Shown: in pieces, positions 1-4,932 of the stretch | How the letters are laid out: every line of letters begins with the position of its first letter | Position numbering within the stretch: position 1 is the first letter of the stretch | Assembly: GCA_913058165.1 (NCBI GenBank) | Contig: CAJXQV010000091.1 | Span: 1-5,565, forward strand | Length of the DNA stretch: 5,565 nucleotides | Direction: 5' to 3' | DNA from: an uncultured Chromatiales bacterium | GTDB lineage: Bacteria > Pseudomonadota > Gammaproteobacteria > Steroidobacterales > GCA-2729495 | Translations under genes and position numbers: made by a program | Notes under the pieces: generated by a model | What the model was told of the DNA's origin: nothing | Seen by the model: only the letters and a program-made list of their open reading frames with translations | Database searches by the model: none

Positions 1-30
1 TCGGCAGCGTCAGATGTGTATAAGAGACAG
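1..30 (+). other. Nextera (Tn5) Read 1 adapter remnant, not genomic
   Basis: The first 30 bases are the 3' part of the Illumina Nextera Read 1 transposase adapter. They end in the 19-bp Tn5 mosaic end at 12-30 (AGATGTGTATAAGAGACAG). Genomic sequence therefore begins at 31. In the frame of the downstream FHA gene the adapter contributes an artificial stop codon (TAA at 21-23), so the gene is cut off by the contig end and is not naturally short. Confidence 0.98.
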
Positions 31-284
31 CCATTGGTCGCGGTCCTGAAAATGATATTCAGGTCGCTAACGAATTTATGAGTCGGGTGCATGCCAGAAT
101 CAATAGCGATACCAATGGTGCTTCCATTGAAGACCTCAATAGCCGCAATGGTCTCGTCGTCAACTCCAAGAAAATAAAATGCCAACAGCAGCTTCACAAT
201 GGCGACATGGTCTCATTAGGCAAAATGCAGTTTAAGTTTATCGACCTCGCGGAAAAACCCATAGCCGAAGAGATGAACTCATAA
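31..284 (+). CDS. FHA-domain protein, C-terminal part (5' end missing)
   Basis: This is the 3' end of a gene for a protein with a forkhead-associated (FHA) domain, a fold that binds phosphothreonine peptides in Ser/Thr-kinase signalling and in some secretion systems. Reading from 33, the frame gives IGRGPENDIQVANEFMSRVHARI, the canonical FHA beginning: the GR of the phosphopeptide-binding loop followed by SRxHA. Further on come EDLNSRNGLVVN, matching the conserved DLxSxNGxxVN block, and LHNGDMVSLGKMQFKF, matching LxxGDxIxxGxxxF. The domain reaches almost to the C terminus and is followed by about 14 polar residues and TAA at 282-284. The ATG at 78 lies inside the domain and is not a plausible start, because starting there would remove the GR loop. 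Any N-terminal partner domain is outside the window, so the target and pathway are unknown. A terminator follows 65 bp downstream. Confidence 0.88.
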
Positions 285-348
285 CGTCAGCTTCAAGCTA
301 AAACAGTGCGATGTAAGCCAGCTGCTTAAGTTGCTCTGACAAAGATTG

Positions 349-377
349 AAAAAGCCCAGCCCAGTGCTGGGTTTTTT
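349..377 (+). terminator. Intrinsic terminator after the FHA gene
   Basis: CCCAGC (355-360) pairs perfectly with GCTGGG (366-371) across a 5-base loop. The stem is followed at once by six T (372-377) and preceded by five A (349-353) that can extend it. This is a standard Rho-independent terminator. It ends the FHA transcript and insulates the genes downstream. The A-tract could give weak activity in the other direction, but no convergent gene is present. Confidence 0.9.
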
Positions 378-497
378 ATACCCTTAGACTAATCTTATAT
401 TTTAAGGTATCGCACACACGCTGAGATAGAGGCGGATTACTGGCTGTCTGCTCGAGATATTCAGCACGCTTTTATCGCATCAGTCCCTCTCTCAACC
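378..497. other. Intergenic stretch with nothing recognisable
   Basis: The gap between the FHA stop and the next start is 277 bp. Apart from the terminator at its left end and the CRP-like site and promoter region at its right end, I see no convincing ORF, RNA or repeat here. An AT-rich patch near 391-405 could contain a -10 element, but no matching -35 could be placed. Confidence 0.5.
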
Positions 498-513
498 TGT
501 GATAGGAATCACA
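498..513 (+). promoter_or_regulatory. CRP/Vfr-type cAMP receptor protein binding site
   Basis: The sequence TGTGATAGGAATCACA contains both ideal CRP half-sites, TGTGA (498-502) and TCACA (509-513), with the canonical 6-base spacing. The dyad extends one more base pair on the inside (TGTGAT-N4-ATCACA). It is not an FNR box, which would be TTGAT-N4-ATCAA. The centre, 505/506, lies about 56 bp before the ATG at 562. The AT-rich element at 535-545 (GATCATATAGA) can serve as a -10 without any recognisable -35. A start near 547 would put the site close to -41.5, the class II activator position. The start site and direct regulation are inferences; the palindrome itself is seen in the sequence. Confidence 0.75.
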
Positions 514-534
514 TAAGCCAAGCTCTGTTTAGCT

Positions 535-554
535 GATCATATAGACCTAAAGGT
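535..554 (+). promoter_or_regulatory. Putative -10 region and ribosome binding site of the small membrane protein genes
   Basis: An AT-rich stretch (GATCATATAGA, 535-545) is a plausible -10 region lying 20-30 bp after the CRP-like site. It has no good -35, as expected of an activator-dependent promoter. AAGG (about 550-553) then sits about 8 bases before ATG 562 and is the likely Shine-Dalgarno sequence. This RBS favours ATG 562 over the in-frame GTG at 553, which overlaps it. The exact -10 hexamer is uncertain. Confidence 0.4.
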
Positions 555-561
555 GCCCTCT

Positions 562-870
562 ATGACAAGCAAAATAAAGCGACTATCGCTGAACCCAATA
601 CACTCAAAAATGCTGAGTAATCTGGGGTATTTTGCCTTCGAGAAAATATGGTTGCCGCGCATGCTCTACGCGCTTATTCCCTTCATTTATCTGTTTGCCG
701 GCCTATTCGCACTGCTGTCTGCACTGTATCTGCCGGGCTGGAGATGGCTGATCCCCTACGCACTGATCGGCGCGGGTGCAGCCATACATGCCGCAGCAAC
801 CGTCGGCATCGCCCGCTTCCGCGGCAGCCAACAAATGGCCCGGCGCGTTGAACGTTCTGCGCCCGAATAA
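562..870 (+). CDS. Small two-helix membrane protein, unknown function
   Basis: This gene encodes a 102-residue protein that I do not recognise. The N-terminal 33 residues are basic and polar (SKIKRLS, HSKM, EKIWLPR). Two hydrophobic segments follow at about 35-56 and 62-84, separated by a short LPGWRW turn, and then a basic cytoplasmic-looking tail (RFRGSQQMARRVER). Positive charges before helix 1 and after helix 2 suggest both ends are cytoplasmic, with a hairpin in the inner membrane. ATG 562 is chosen because AAGG lies about 8 bases upstream; GTG 553 would add three residues but overlaps that RBS. The stop is TAA at 868-870. The next gene, also for a small membrane protein, starts 19 bp later at the earliest ATG, so the two probably form an operon. 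The CRP-like site just upstream suggests cAMP-responsive expression. Its function cannot be inferred. Confidence 0.78.
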   Translation: MTSKIKRLSLNPIHSKMLSNLGYFAFEKIWLPRMLYALIPFIYLFAGLFALLSALYLPGWRWLIPYALIGAGAAIHAAATVGIARFRGSQQMARRVERSAPE

Positions 871-889
871 CTCATAAGGCTTGCAAACC

Positions 890-1183
890 ATGGTCTGCGT
901 GCGAGAATTACCGCACACGATTCACAAGGCTGCTCCACATATGTTCCGGACAATCCCCTACTGGGTTAAAATGGTGCTGTTAAGCACAATCATCATTCCA
1001 TTCGCCATCTACACCGGCGGCAACGTGCTGATTGGACCCTACGAAGGAAACTTCGGCATAATGGGGTTTTTCTTCAGCATCTATAGCGATGCTGTTCAAG
1101 CACAGCTGGCGGCATGGCTGCTACTTCTCGCTGCACCGATGATGGTTCTCGTTTGGCGCCTAGCACTGCAGAAGCGCAGCTAA
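890..1183 (+). CDS. Small two-helix membrane protein, unknown function (start uncertain)
   Basis: This gene encodes a small membrane protein that I do not recognise, second in a probable two-gene operon. Two starts compete. ATG 890 gives 97 residues, with AAGG (876-879) 10 bases upstream. ATG 941 gives 80 residues, with AAGG (926-929) 11 bases upstream. The extra 17 residues (beginning MVCVRELPH) are polar, whereas the 941 product begins MFRTIPYWVKM and enters the membrane at once, so 941 may be the true start. Numbering from 941, hydrophobic segments lie at about 8-25 and 56-73. They are joined by a Gly/aromatic-rich loop (TGGNVLIGPYEGNFGIMGFFFSIYSD), and the tail is basic (ALQKRS). Gene spacing and shared topology suggest it acts with the preceding protein, but that is inference. 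The stop is TAA at 1181-1183. I see no terminator before the next promoter. Confidence 0.7.
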   Translation: MVCVRELPHTIHKAAPHMFRTIPYWVKMVLLSTIIIPFAIYTGGNVLIGPYEGNFGIMGFFFSIYSDAVQAQLAAWLLLLAAPMMVLVWRLALQKRS

Positions 1184-1201
1184 ACACCGAGCTCTCAAAC
1201 C

Positions 1202-1229
1202 TTGTCAAATCAGGAGCTTATGTTATATT
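1202..1229 (+). promoter_or_regulatory. Sigma70 promoter with extended -10 for the 90-residue gene
   Basis: TTGTCA (1202-1207) matches the -35 consensus at five of six positions. After a 16-base spacer, TATATT (1224-1229) matches the -10 at five of six positions. TG at 1221-1222, one base before the hexamer, makes it an extended -10. An overlapping TATTAT at 1226-1231 (18-base spacer) is an alternative -10. The predicted start near 1236 would give a leader of about 60 nt. The promoter makes the gene at 1299 independent of the upstream pair. Confidence 0.6.
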
Positions 1230-1298
1230 ATAGTTTATTACTGCTAAGTTACTCGGGTTGCGAACTGAAATATACGAATACAAGCTAGGGGAAGTTTA

Positions 1299-1571
1299 AT
1301 GTCACGGATAGACAAGAAAGAGGCCAGCGGCAATTACACCAAAGGCAGTTTTCGGATGGTCGACAAAGGCAATGGTCGGGTAGTGCTGGAGTCCACCTCT
1401 GTTGAAGAAGCTGAATCACTCAATCTATCCATAGATTCGCTCGCAGCGTCTCCAGACACAAGCGGCTTAAGCCTGCAAAACGATCTGGATGCACCGTGCA
1501 ACAACCCCTATGATTCGGACAGCAAGCCGAATAAAGCAGCCAAAGTCTGGGCAGGCGGCGCAATTCGTTAA
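1299..1571 (+). CDS. 90-residue hydrophilic hypothetical protein
   Basis: This gene encodes a small soluble protein that I do not recognise. ATG 1299 is well supported by a strong Shine-Dalgarno sequence (AGGGGAAG, 1287-1294) and by a clear promoter about 70-100 bp upstream. The sequence is polar, with a basic start (MSRIDKKE), a Gly-rich patch (KGNGRVVLES) that could form a beta hairpin, and an acidic, serine-rich middle (VEEAESLNLSIDSL). A low-complexity, probably disordered tail with one Cys (DAPCNNPYDSDSKPNK) ends in KVWAGGAIR. It has no signal peptide, no membrane segment and no recognisable DNA-binding motif. Its own promoter, strong RBS and a dedicated terminator indicate a real, well-expressed monocistronic gene. 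The stop is TAA at 1569-1571. Confidence 0.75.
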   Translation: MSRIDKKEASGNYTKGSFRMVDKGNGRVVLESTSVEEAESLNLSIDSLAASPDTSGLSLQNDLDAPCNNPYDSDSKPNKAAKVWAGGAIR

Positions 1572-1578
1572 CATTGTT

Positions 1579-1631
1579 AAGTGCATACATAAAAAAACCG
1601 GCTTTTAGCCGGTTTTTTTATGTATGCACTT
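1579..1631. terminator. Bidirectional terminator: 53-bp near-perfect palindrome
   Basis: Arms 1579-1603 and 1607-1631 are perfect inverted repeats of 25 bp around a TTT loop. The core is A7-CCGGC (1591-1602) against GCCGG-T7 (1608-1619), a standard Rho-independent terminator in both directions. The flanking GTGCATACAT (1581-1590) and ATGTATGCAC (1620-1629) extend the pairing well beyond the U-tracts. It sits 7 bp after the plus-strand 90-residue gene and 20 bp after the stop of the minus-strand gene at 1652, so it serves both convergent genes. The uninterrupted extension outside the U-tracts is longer than usual. Confidence 0.93.
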
Positions 1632-1651
1632 CCGCTAGGCAAAAACGGTAA

Positions 1652-2005
1652 TTATTCGGGCCAAAAGTACCAACCAACAATCGCAATACCTGCCCAGAGG
1701 AAAAACATGGTGATATGCCGCCATGGTCGACTTTTCAAGGATCCGTAAAAGCTCAAACTGGCGAACAATGACAAGCAGGTAAACATGCTGGTAGCCACCG
1801 CAAGTGCAGGAATCTCGGCACTCAGGCGCGGGTATTCGGCTTTTAATATCCAGAAGATAAGACAAACAAACAACAGCCCACTTGCAACAGCCCCTACGGT
1901 ACCCATCACTATGCCGAGCAATACGGTGACTGGCCGCATGTTCAAATCGGCAGAAGCATTGTCTTCGCTGCGGGCTGAAGCGCTATTTTGTGTAGGATTC
2001 ATCAT
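1652..2005 (-). CDS. Three-helix membrane protein, unknown function
   Basis: This gene encodes a 117-residue integral membrane protein that I do not recognise. A polar, Asn/Ser/Ala-rich N-terminal region of about 24 residues (MMNPTQNSASARSEDN) is followed by three hydrophobic segments at about 27-54, 66-90 and 97-115. Short charged loops separate them (KAEYPR; KSRPWRH), and the protein ends in GWYFWPE. Two adjacent ATG codons (2005-2003 and 2002-2000) can start it; neither has a strong Shine-Dalgarno sequence. The stop is TAA at 1654-1652. It converges on the 90-residue gene with the shared palindromic terminator between them, and diverges from prc across 83 bp. Its placement next to prc does not establish a functional link. 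Confidence 0.72.
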   Translation of the reverse strand: MMNPTQNSASARSEDNASADLNMRPVTVLLGIVMGTVGAVASGLLFVCLIFWILKAEYPRLSAEIPALAVATSMFTCLSLFASLSFYGSLKSRPWRHITMFFLWAGIAIVGWYFWPE

Positions 2006-2047
2006 CGATTGCTGTAATAATCTGAACTACGCTCGTTTGTGGCTGCC

Positions 2048-2076
2048 ATAGTGCATATATCCCTTTAGCGATTCAA
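2048..2076 (-). promoter_or_regulatory. Possible minus-strand promoter for the 1652-2005 gene
   Basis: On the minus strand, TTGAAT (2076-2071) and CACTAT (2053-2048) are separated by exactly 17 bases, a reasonable sigma70 arrangement. It would give a leader of about 35 nt for the three-helix protein. The match is moderate. The same 83-bp gap must also hold the prc promoter, for which I find only an AT-rich patch (TGCATATAT, 2052-2060) and no convincing -35. Confidence 0.3.
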
Positions 2077-2088
2077 GTAGCAGACTCA

Positions 2089-4224
2089 ATGCCTCAATTA
2101 TTAATTCGTATACAGAAGACCGCATTACTGACAGCGATTGTCGTTGCCCTCCTTCTGGGCAATCAGAACGCAGTCAGCTGGGCAACAGCTGTCCAACCGA
2201 TAGCTGTCGATGCACCGGCCGCACTTGAAAGCAGCACCAGGCATACGCAAGCATCACGTATGGTGACTCGCTTTGCAGAACGGGCACACTACTCCCGCAC
2301 AGCTATTGATGATGAACTCTCCCGCAACCTGCTGGATAATTTCATCAAATCGCTCGATAGCAATAAACACTACTTTCTTGCCAGCGATATCGAATATTTC
2401 CAGCGCTACCGCGACACCATGGATGACACGCTGCGCAACAATGATATGGACCCTGTGTTCGATATCTTCAGAATTTACCGACTGCGCGCCCAACAAAACC
2501 TGAATTACATTATTCAATCGCTGAATGAAGAGCCTGATTTCAGCGTCGACGAAACGTATTTGTTTGATCGCGAAGACCTTCCCTGGGCAACCTCCGAAGC
2601 TGAACTGCAAAACCTGTGGCGACAGCGCATGAAGAACGATGCCATAAGCCTAATGCTTGCAGAAAAAACCTGGGGTGAAACTGCAGAGGTCCTCGACAAA
2701 CGTTACAACCGTTTGCTAAAGCGCATTAATGATATTGACTCAGACGAGGTTATTGAGAACTTTCTCAATGCGTTTACCCATACGCTCGACCCACATTCCA
2801 GCTATATGTCGCCACGCAATTCTGAGGAATACCGGATTGCCATGAGCCTTTCGTACCAAGGCATTGGCGCATCACTCCAGCTCGAAGAAGATTACGTCAC
2901 CATCATTAACATCATCCCCGGCGGCCCCGCTGCAATTGATGGCAAGCTGCAGCCCAACGATCGCATTACGGCAGTCGGGCAGCAAGAAAGCGGCGAATTG
3001 GTCGATGTTATCGGCTGGGAGCTCGATGATGTCGTGCAACTCATTCGTGGCGAAAGCGGCACCACGGTGCGCTTACAGATTTTGGGTGCCGACTCTATGC
3101 CAGGCGATCAGGAAGTAATACTAGAGCTGGTACGCGACAAAGTTAAACTCGAGGAACGCGCAGCAAAGAGCGAAATTATCGAAACTGAGCGCGATGGCAT
3201 TAAGACCAAAGTGGGCGTTATTTCGGTGCCAAGTTTTTATATGGATTTTGAAGCACGCTCGCGTGGTGACAAAGACTATGTCAGCACTACCCGCGATGTC
3301 CGCACGCTGATTCTCGAATTAGAAAAAGAAGGCATTACCGGGCTGGTGATGGATCTGCGCGGCAATGGTGGTGGGCACTTATCGGAAGCCACGGCGTTAA
3401 GTGGTTTGTTTATTAACGCCGGACCTATGGTGCAGCTGCGAGATACCAGCGGTCGTATCGAAGTGCTCGATGATCCGGAACCAACCATTAGCTACTCAGG
3501 CCCTCTCGTGGTTCTGGTTAATAGATACAGCGCATCAGCCTCAGAGATTTTTGCCGCAGCTATTCAGGATTACGGCCGTGGCTTAGTGGTAGGTCAACAG
3601 ACCTTTGGCAAAGGCACTGTACAAAACCTCTACGACCTTGATCAGTACACCCGAGTTGCGAGTGACCCTGGCCTCGGGCAACTCACACTCACTATCGGCA
3701 AATACTATCGCGTCAATGGTGGCAGCACTCAGAACCGCGGCGTTATTCCCGACATCGAGTTGCCGTCAGCAATCGATACTAAACGCACTGGCGAAAGCTC
3801 TCGCCCCGGCGCCCTGCCTTGGGATCAGATTCGCTCTGCGCAGTTTGAGGAGTTCGGTTCGGTTCAGCCCGACCTGCAAAGCTTACGTGAAGCACAAGCG
3901 TTGCGTGCAGCCGACAATGCCGACTACGAATTTCTAATGAAGAACGTCGATGCTGCCAACAGAATACGTTCGCAAAACAGCGTTTCCTTGAATATCGAAA
4001 CTCGCCGTACCGAACAGGCGCGTCGCCGTGACGACCGACTGGTCCGCGAAAACGACCGCAGACAAGCGAATGGCGAAATGTTGTTAGAAGACAATGACGA
4101 GCTGGAAGGTTCTGAAATGCCTGACGTGTTGTTGGAGCAAGCTGCACAAATTGTCACAGACTATGCAGCTATTCCACCTAAAGCGCCTAAAACTGTAGTG
4201 AAAGCCTCAGCCCCGCTGAACTAA
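2089..4224 (+). CDS. prc: Periplasmic tail-specific protease Prc/Tsp (S41 peptidase)
   Basis: This is a C-terminal processing protease that degrades periplasmic proteins with nonpolar C-terminal tails. In E. coli it trims FtsI and, with the adaptor NlpI, controls the level of the murein hydrolase MepS. The protein has 711 residues against 682 in E. coli. A signal peptide spans about 1-34 (hydrophobic core at about 11-24; cleavage probably after ATA, 32-34). The N-terminal helical region follows, including the block LDSNKHYFLASDI and then DPHSSYMSPRNSEEY, leading to the PDZ domain at about 254-333 (YQGIGASL, GGPAA, DVIGWELDDVVQLIRG). The S41 core carries DLRGNGGG (422-429) and the catalytic Ser483 in SASASEIFAAA, with Asp494 and Lys508 in FGKGTVQ. 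The spacings (+11 and +25) match E. coli Ser430/Asp441/Lys455. RVNGGSTQ (541-548) and ALPWD (575-579) lead into the C-terminal Tsp (DUF3340) region. ATG 2089 gives the complete signal peptide. Its RBS is weak (AAGTAG, 2075-2080). All catalytic residues are intact. Confidence 0.97.
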   Translation: MPQLLIRIQKTALLTAIVVALLLGNQNAVSWATAVQPIAVDAPAALESSTRHTQASRMVTRFAERAHYSRTAIDDELSRNLLDNFIKSLDSNKHYFLASDIEYFQRYRDTMDDTLRNNDMDPVFDIFRIYRLRAQQNLNYIIQSLNEEPDFSVDETYLFDREDLPWATSEAELQNLWRQRMKNDAISLMLAEKTWGETAEVLDKRYNRLLKRINDIDSDEVIENFLNAFTHTLDPHSSYMSPRNSEEYRIAMSLSYQGIGASLQLEEDYVTIINIIPGGPAAIDGKLQPNDRITAVGQQESGELVDVIGWELDDVVQLIRGESGTTVRLQILGADSMPGDQEVILELVRDKVKLEERAAKSEIIETERDGIKTKVGVISVPSFYMDFEARSRGDKDYVSTTRDVRTLILELEKEGITGLVMDLRGNGGGHLSEATALSGLFINAGPMVQLRDTSGRIEVLDDPEPTISYSGPLVVLVNRYSASASEIFAAAIQDYGRGLVVGQQTFGKGTVQNLYDLDQYTRVASDPGLGQLTLTIGKYYRVNGGSTQNRGVIPDIELPSAIDTKRTGESSRPGALPWDQIRSAQFEEFGSVQPDLQSLREAQALRAADNADYEFLMKNVDAANRIRSQNSVSLNIETRRTEQARRRDDRLVRENDRRQANGEMLLEDNDELEGSEMPDVLLEQAAQIVTDYAAIPPKAPKTVVKASAPLN

Positions 4225-4424
4225 TCAGGGGCTATTCAAGCGCTGATCAGATATCCAGCATTACTATGGCAGCGCAGCCTACTGAACCGGCCCTGCCGCC
4301 GATTAGCCATTGTACCGGCAGGTAACTCTCATGTACGGGGCGACCCGCACTCAAGCGATTGCTTGGTAAAAGCCTATAATTTTTGGGCTTAAATTAAGCC
4401 TGATGCCGAGTGACACCGTTACAG
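4225..4424. other. Convergent intergenic stretch with small hairpins
   Basis: This 200-bp gap lies between the converging ends of prc and yqiB. I see no ORF with coding character. It contains CTGATCAG (4243-4250) and a 7-bp stem, CCTGCCG (4292-4298) with CGGCAGG (4316-4322). A 4-bp stem with a GCGA tetraloop follows (4336-4347), then CAAGC-GATT-GCTTG (4352-4365) and a 15-bp palindrome (4386-4400). None is followed by a proper U-tract on the plus strand, so prc lacks an obvious intrinsic terminator. Confidence 0.5.
4368..4400 (-). terminator. Weak terminator candidate downstream of yqiB
   Basis: On the minus strand, AAGCC (4390-4386) can pair with GGCTT (4374-4370) followed by TTA, a short stem with a poor U-tract. 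The same AAGCC arm also belongs to the palindrome GGCTTAA-A-TTAAGCC (4386-4400), so two alternative folds compete. The element is 25 bp past the yqiB stop, where a terminator would be expected, but it is well below the strength of the other two terminators in this window. Confidence 0.25.
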
Positions 4425-4886
4425 CTACAACGTAAAATGGTGCTGCTGGTCAAGCAGATAGTCGAGCCATTTACTGAGCATCATGTTGTAGACCCAGCGA
4501 CGCTCAATGTTATTGCCAGCTCCCTGCAGCGTGCTAGCAATACTCACTATGGCCTCATGCCGATGGTGCACTGACCAACCCTTCACCTCAACCATTTTGG
4601 CATCGTAGTAGATACGTCCCAACAAGTCGGGATCGGCCACTATGTCGTCACCTTGCTCAAAGCGGTAAGTGAGACGAAAGCTGCAGGTAAAGCGGGTGAG
4701 ATCAAGAATCTGCAAATACAACGGGCAGTCATCGCGCACAGCCGACGTGTATTCACCGGGTTCAAAACGTTGCTTATTGAGCAACTGATCAAGCTTAATG
4801 AAGTTGGCTTCATACAGCATCATGAGCCCACCGAAGCTCTGAGGCTTAAACGCATATTGAGGCACTATGTAACTATCTACCCGCAT
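4425..4886 (-). CDS. yqiB: DUF1249 family protein, YqiB-like
   Basis: This gene encodes a 153-residue soluble protein of the DUF1249 family, of which E. coli YqiB (140 residues) is the best-known member. The family has no firmly assigned function; in E. coli the gene sits between nudF and cpdA. Family-like blocks are LMMLYEANFIKLDQLL (21-36), YLQILDLTRFTCSFRLTY (57-74) and the most conserved part, DPDLLGRIYYDAKMVEVKGW (85-104), which corresponds to MTVRLYHDAMVAEV in E. coli. The C-terminal WLDYLLDQQ matches WLRYCLAHG. ATG 4886 is chosen because YIVPQYAFKPQSFGGLMMLYE then falls at the N terminus as in relatives. The frame is open further upstream to an ATG at 4970, but that adds a hydrophobic 28 residues overlapping the start of the divergent pgm gene and is probably spurious. 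The stop is TAG at 4427-4425. Neither nudF nor cpdA is visible here. Confidence 0.87.
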   Translation of the reverse strand: MRVDSYIVPQYAFKPQSFGGLMMLYEANFIKLDQLLNKQRFEPGEYTSAVRDDCPLYLQILDLTRFTCSFRLTYRFEQGDDIVADPDLLGRIYYDAKMVEVKGWSVHHRHEAIVSIASTLQGAGNNIERRWVYNMMLSKWLDYLLDQQHHFTL

Positions 4887-4889
4887 CGT

Positions 4890-4924
4890 TTGACTATAGC
4901 ATAGGGCTTCACTATTGCTATGCT
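4890..4924. promoter_or_regulatory. Compact divergent yqiB/pgm promoter region with a dyad
   Basis: Only 46 bp separate the yqiB and pgm start codons. The gap holds an inverted repeat, AGCATAG (4898-4904) and CTATGCT (4918-4924). It places the -10-like hexamer TATGCT on the plus strand at 4919-4924 and on the minus strand at 4903-4898. On the plus strand TTGACT (4890-4895), followed after 17 bases by TATTGC (4913-4918), is another possible promoter for pgm. On the minus strand TATAGT (4898-4893) lies 6 bases before the yqiB ATG. Which hexamers are used cannot be settled by eye. Any of them would give very short leaders, unless transcription starts inside the opposing gene. Confidence 0.4.
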
Positions 4925-4932
4925 CGGAAACC

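Noticed and set aside
498..513. FNR/Anr box instead of a CRP site
   Set aside because: FNR requires TTGAT-N4-ATCAA; this site has TGTGAT-N4-ATCACA, matching CRP/Vfr at both half-sites.
703..953. Minus-strand ORFs opposite the first small membrane protein gene
   Set aside because: They overlap a plus-strand gene with promoter, RBS and membrane-protein composition, and they have no RBS or recognisable motifs of their own.
1785..2051. Plus-strand 88-residue ORF
   Set aside because: It is antisense to the three-helix membrane protein, which has far more coherent hydrophobic segments; the plus-strand product has no recognisable features.
3779..4157. Minus-strand ORFs inside the 3' part of prc
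   Set aside because: They are antisense to the conserved C-terminal region of Prc and their Arg/Cys-rich, low-complexity composition is typical of shadow frames.
4209..4233. Terminator at the prc stop codon (AGCCCC paired with GGGGCT)
   Set aside because: The 6-bp stem has a 13-base loop containing the stop codon and no T-run follows, so it does not look like an intrinsic terminator.
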